Below, piece by piece: positions 62,004-64,000 of a stretch of DNA of 64,000 nt. The position numbers and the translations under genes are program-made. The notes under the pieces were generated by a model that was given only the letters and a program-made list of their open reading frames with translations, did not search any database and had not been told where the DNA came from. The DNA lies in the NCBI RefSeq assembly GCF_019343495.1, contig NZ_CP072552.1:1-64000 (forward strand). The letters are read 5' to 3'. This stretch comes from Acinetobacter lwoffii (GTDB taxonomy: Bacteria; Pseudomonadota; Gammaproteobacteria; Pseudomonadales; Moraxellaceae). Numbering within the stretch: the stretch's first letter is position 1; every line of letters starts with the position of its first letter.

Positions 62004-62187
62004 TTTATTGGCTGTCAGTGAATGAATTAAAGTTAATGAAAATAATGGTTGATTTATATTTTTTTATTATCGCGAAATATGACTTTTTTCAGTAATTTAA
62101 GAATCCAAAAATGGTCATGTTTTGCCATTTCTGTAATGAAGTATATTCAGAATAATTGGCTTCTAGATTTATTTTTGAGGAAAAAAC

Positions 62188-62562
62188 ATGATACAAGACC
62201 AGAATATTTTACACCTTGATATTCAAAATCCAGACAATATTAATTCTGACTCCTCAACAGAAAATACTTCTGAAACTGTATCGACAAAAGAAGAAAAGCA
62301 TTCAAAAAATGTTGAGAAAAATCAAAAAATATATAGCAAAAATGATTCTAAAAACTTTGAAAATATTCTTCTTTGTTATATAAAAGAATTGAATGAAAAG
62401 ACCATTACACAGAATCAATTGCTTACTCAGCATAAGAAAACTTTACTTCAACTCTTTGGTCTTGGTGCAACAACCGGAGAAGTACTAGACTTTCTAAAAA
62501 GAAACAATTTTGTGGGTATTACTGAGGAAGCTTTAAAAGAGTTTTTAAAGAAGAAAAAATAA
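62188..62562 (+). CDS. Hypothetical protein divergent from the mobilization genes
   Basis: 124 residues. The first 60 are Ser, Thr, Lys and Asn-rich and likely disordered (DSSTENTSETVSTKEEKHSKNVEKNQKIYSK). The C-terminal part (NFENILLCYIKELNEKTITQNQLLTQHKKTLLQLFGLGATTGEVLDFLKRNNFVGITEEALKEFLKKK) is helical and may bind DNA. gaggaaa precedes the start. Similar short genes often face the mob genes on such plasmids, so a part in the relaxosome is possible. Confidence 0.65.
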   Translation: MIQDQNILHLDIQNPDNINSDSSTENTSETVSTKEEKHSKNVEKNQKIYSKNDSKNFENILLCYIKELNEKTITQNQLLTQHKKTLLQLFGLGATTGEVLDFLKRNNFVGITEEALKEFLKKKK

Positions 62563-62589
62563 ATTATGGTGTGAAGTAATCACTAAAAA

Positions 62590-63885
62590 TTACTTTACAC
62601 AAAGCAATTGATCCCATCGAAAGTAGTTCTGGCTCAGTTGATTACGAGACATATTCCAGCTTCTATTTGGTAACCTACTTGCACCCAGAGCAAGCTTGGT
62701 TTTTCCAAACTTATGATGGATTTCTTCAAGTGAATCCATCAGGTTATTGCCTGCGGTTATTTGTTTCATGTCTATAAACAGGTCGTAAGTGTGGTTAACT
62801 TTGGGCTCTAGACAAGTCAATATTACGCCGCACTTTTTGAAGCCTACATCTTTCTGATATAAGTCATCTATCATTTTTGTGGCAATCTTACACAACATTA
62901 AAACGTTATCAGTTGGTTCTGGCAAAGTAAGTGCTGCAGATTTGCTGTAATAAGGTTTATGTGTTTCAAATGGATTGGATTGTACAAAACCAATCATGTA
63001 ACCACACAACATCTTCTCACCTCTTAAGCGGGCAACTGCATCTTGGACGTAGAGACTCATAGCCTCTTTTAGATCATCAATATGATAAATCCTTTGGCCA
63101 AATGAACGACTTGCGACAATTTGCTTTCGAGGAGCTTGCGTATGTTCTAACTCAATACAAGAGACACCATGTAATTCAAGTAATGTTCTGTGCATAACAA
63201 TGGAAAATTGATCCCTGATCATGAAAGGGAAGGCCATTGCAAAATCCAGCACAGAATAAATATTAAGACTATTTAGTTTCTTTGTATGTTTGCTACCGAC
63301 ACCCCAAATTTCACCTACCTCTATCGTTTCATATAAGCTTTCTATAGCACAATAATCCATGGCAACCAGGTTACACACACCATTGAAGTAGGTGTTCTTT
63401 TTTGCAATGTGATTTGCCATTTTGGCTTCAGTTTTAGTTCTGCCTAAGCCAATACATACTGGTAAACCGAGCCAGGTAAAAATACGCTGACGAATCGTCT
63501 GTGCATAATCAGTCAAATCATACTTCTTGGCATAAGCAGTCAAGTCCAAGAAGCATTCATCAATCGAATAGACCTCTTGTTCTTCAGGAGTTACAAAGTC
63601 AGACAGGACCTTCATGAATCTGCGAGACATTTCTGCATATAAAGCATAGTTGCTTGAGAGCACTTGGACCTTATGCTGCTCTACAATGTCCTTAATTTGA
63701 AAAAGGGGAACTCCCATCTTGATACCTAAGTCTTTGGCCTCCTGTGAGCGTGCCACAGCACAACCATCATTGTTAGAGAGGACAATCACAGGTTTGTTAT
63801 TTAAACTTGGGTTAAAGATACGTTCGCAACTGACATAACAGTTGTTGATATCTACCAAAGCAAAGATCTTGTTTGTATATGCCAT
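62590..63885 (-). CDS. umuC: UmuC, DNA polymerase V catalytic subunit
   Basis: 431 residues, full length. Y-family signatures: FALVDINNCYVSCERIFNPSL with the first catalytic Asp, VIVLSNNDGCAVARSQEAKDLGIKMG, EVYSIDECFLDL with the catalytic Asp-Glu pair, and VCIGLGRTKTEAKMANHIAKK. It copies damaged DNA with low fidelity after SOS induction. It is 21 bp downstream of the umuD stop in the same operon. Plasmid umuDC genes are common in Acinetobacter. Confidence 0.94.
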   Translation of the reverse strand: MAYTNKIFALVDINNCYVSCERIFNPSLNNKPVIVLSNNDGCAVARSQEAKDLGIKMGVPLFQIKDIVEQHKVQVLSSNYALYAEMSRRFMKVLSDFVTPEEQEVYSIDECFLDLTAYAKKYDLTDYAQTIRQRIFTWLGLPVCIGLGRTKTEAKMANHIAKKNTYFNGVCNLVAMDYCAIESLYETIEVGEIWGVGSKHTKKLNSLNIYSVLDFAMAFPFMIRDQFSIVMHRTLLELHGVSCIELEHTQAPRKQIVASRSFGQRIYHIDDLKEAMSLYVQDAVARLRGEKMLCGYMIGFVQSNPFETHKPYYSKSAALTLPEPTDNVLMLCKIATKMIDDLYQKDVGFKKCGVILTCLEPKVNHTYDLFIDMKQITAGNNLMDSLEEIHHKFGKTKLALGASRLPNRSWNMSRNQLSQNYFRWDQLLCVK

Positions 63886-63906
63886 ATGATGAAACCAAGA
63901 GAATAG

Positions 63907-64000
63907 TTACTTACGTTTCCTGAAGGGTTTGATGACGTAAGTCACTACTCCCCAAATCACCATCTCCTGGCCATCTCTGAGGTAAATATTGGAACAATCA
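63907..64000 (-). CDS. umuD: UmuD, C-terminal part (continues past the window)
   Basis: The minus strand reads SNIYLRDGQEMVIWGVVTYV then IKPFRKRK and a stop at 63907. This is the end of UmuD, whose E. coli homologue ends IWGVVTHVIK. Only the last 30 codons are visible, so the cleavage site and catalytic Ser/Lys cannot be checked. It forms the polymerase V complex with UmuC. Confidence 0.88.
   Translation of the reverse strand, partial: DCSNIYLRDGQEMVIWGVVTYVIKPFRKRK

Overview
The window looks like most of an Acinetobacter plasmid. This is inferred from several features: the low GC, AT-rich intergenic DNA; a Rep_3-type RepB with six 22-bp iterons; IS6-family elements of the IS1006/IS1008 type; ten XerC/XerD (pdif) sites; and a plasmid umuDC locus. 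No rRNA or tRNA gene was seen.

Layout. (1) 1-11.6 kb is a run of pdif-bounded modules. It carries an AraC/LysE/DUF2000 set, a higBA-like toxin-antitoxin (TA) pair, a 21-cysteine copper-storage-like protein, a relBE-like TA pair, and a copA-copB copper module. Two related ISNCY/IS1202-type elements each end exactly 5 bp from the XerC side of a pdif site. (2) 11.7-12.6 kb is an IS6 element. (3) 12.8-20.6 kb is a czcICBA-czcD cluster ending in a gene for a small secreted protein with an Asn-Glu-Ser repeat tail. (4) 20.7-24.7 kb holds a CadR-like MerR regulator divergent from a CDF exporter-feoA-feoB operon. (5) 24.9-29.3 kb is an ars operon (arsC, arsR, arsC, acr3, arsH, arsO). (6) 29.5-32.2 kb holds a resolvase, a second short secreted peptide, a czcD remnant, dsbA with a bit of flanking chromosome-like DNA, and an internally deleted IS1-family element. 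(7) 32.2-46.1 kb is a second, larger copper island: copZ, copD-copC, Met-rich proteins, an ICMT-like protein, a P1B ATPase, an MgtC-like protein, copRS, and a second copA-copB pair. CopR/CusR-like boxes are scattered through it. It ends at a second IS6 copy and a second resolvase. (8) 47.6-50.8 kb has more pdif modules: ohrR-ohr, a tautomerase-like gene and a DIP1984 gene. (9) 50.9-64 kb is backbone: an hsdR remnant, a small XRE regulator, seven and a bit 183-bp tandem repeats, repB, the iteron origin, parA with a small parB-like gene, an IS3 remnant split by a third IS6 copy, relaxase and accessory genes with a likely IncP-type oriT, and umuC with the end of umuD.

How it works together. The copper genes cover efflux (P1B ATPase), periplasmic oxidation (CopA), the outer membrane (CopB), uptake/transfer (CopC/CopD), chaperoning (CopZ) and cytosolic storage (Csp-like). 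CopRS probably controls those with boxes. The czc and CadR-linked genes handle Zn/Cd/Co/Pb, and the ars operon handles arsenic. Xer recombination at pdif sites, IS6 elements and the two resolvase copies are the likely assembly routes.

Most notable: (a) the 183-bp array carries eight copies of a 27-bp motif that matches, at 23 of 27 positions, the site overlapping the parA start codon, so the array is a strong centromere candidate; (b) two short secreted proteins share an ADGGLxFLEKNL motif and the same upstream palindrome, both next to czcD sequences; (c) feoAB sits behind a MerR-type heavy-metal promoter.
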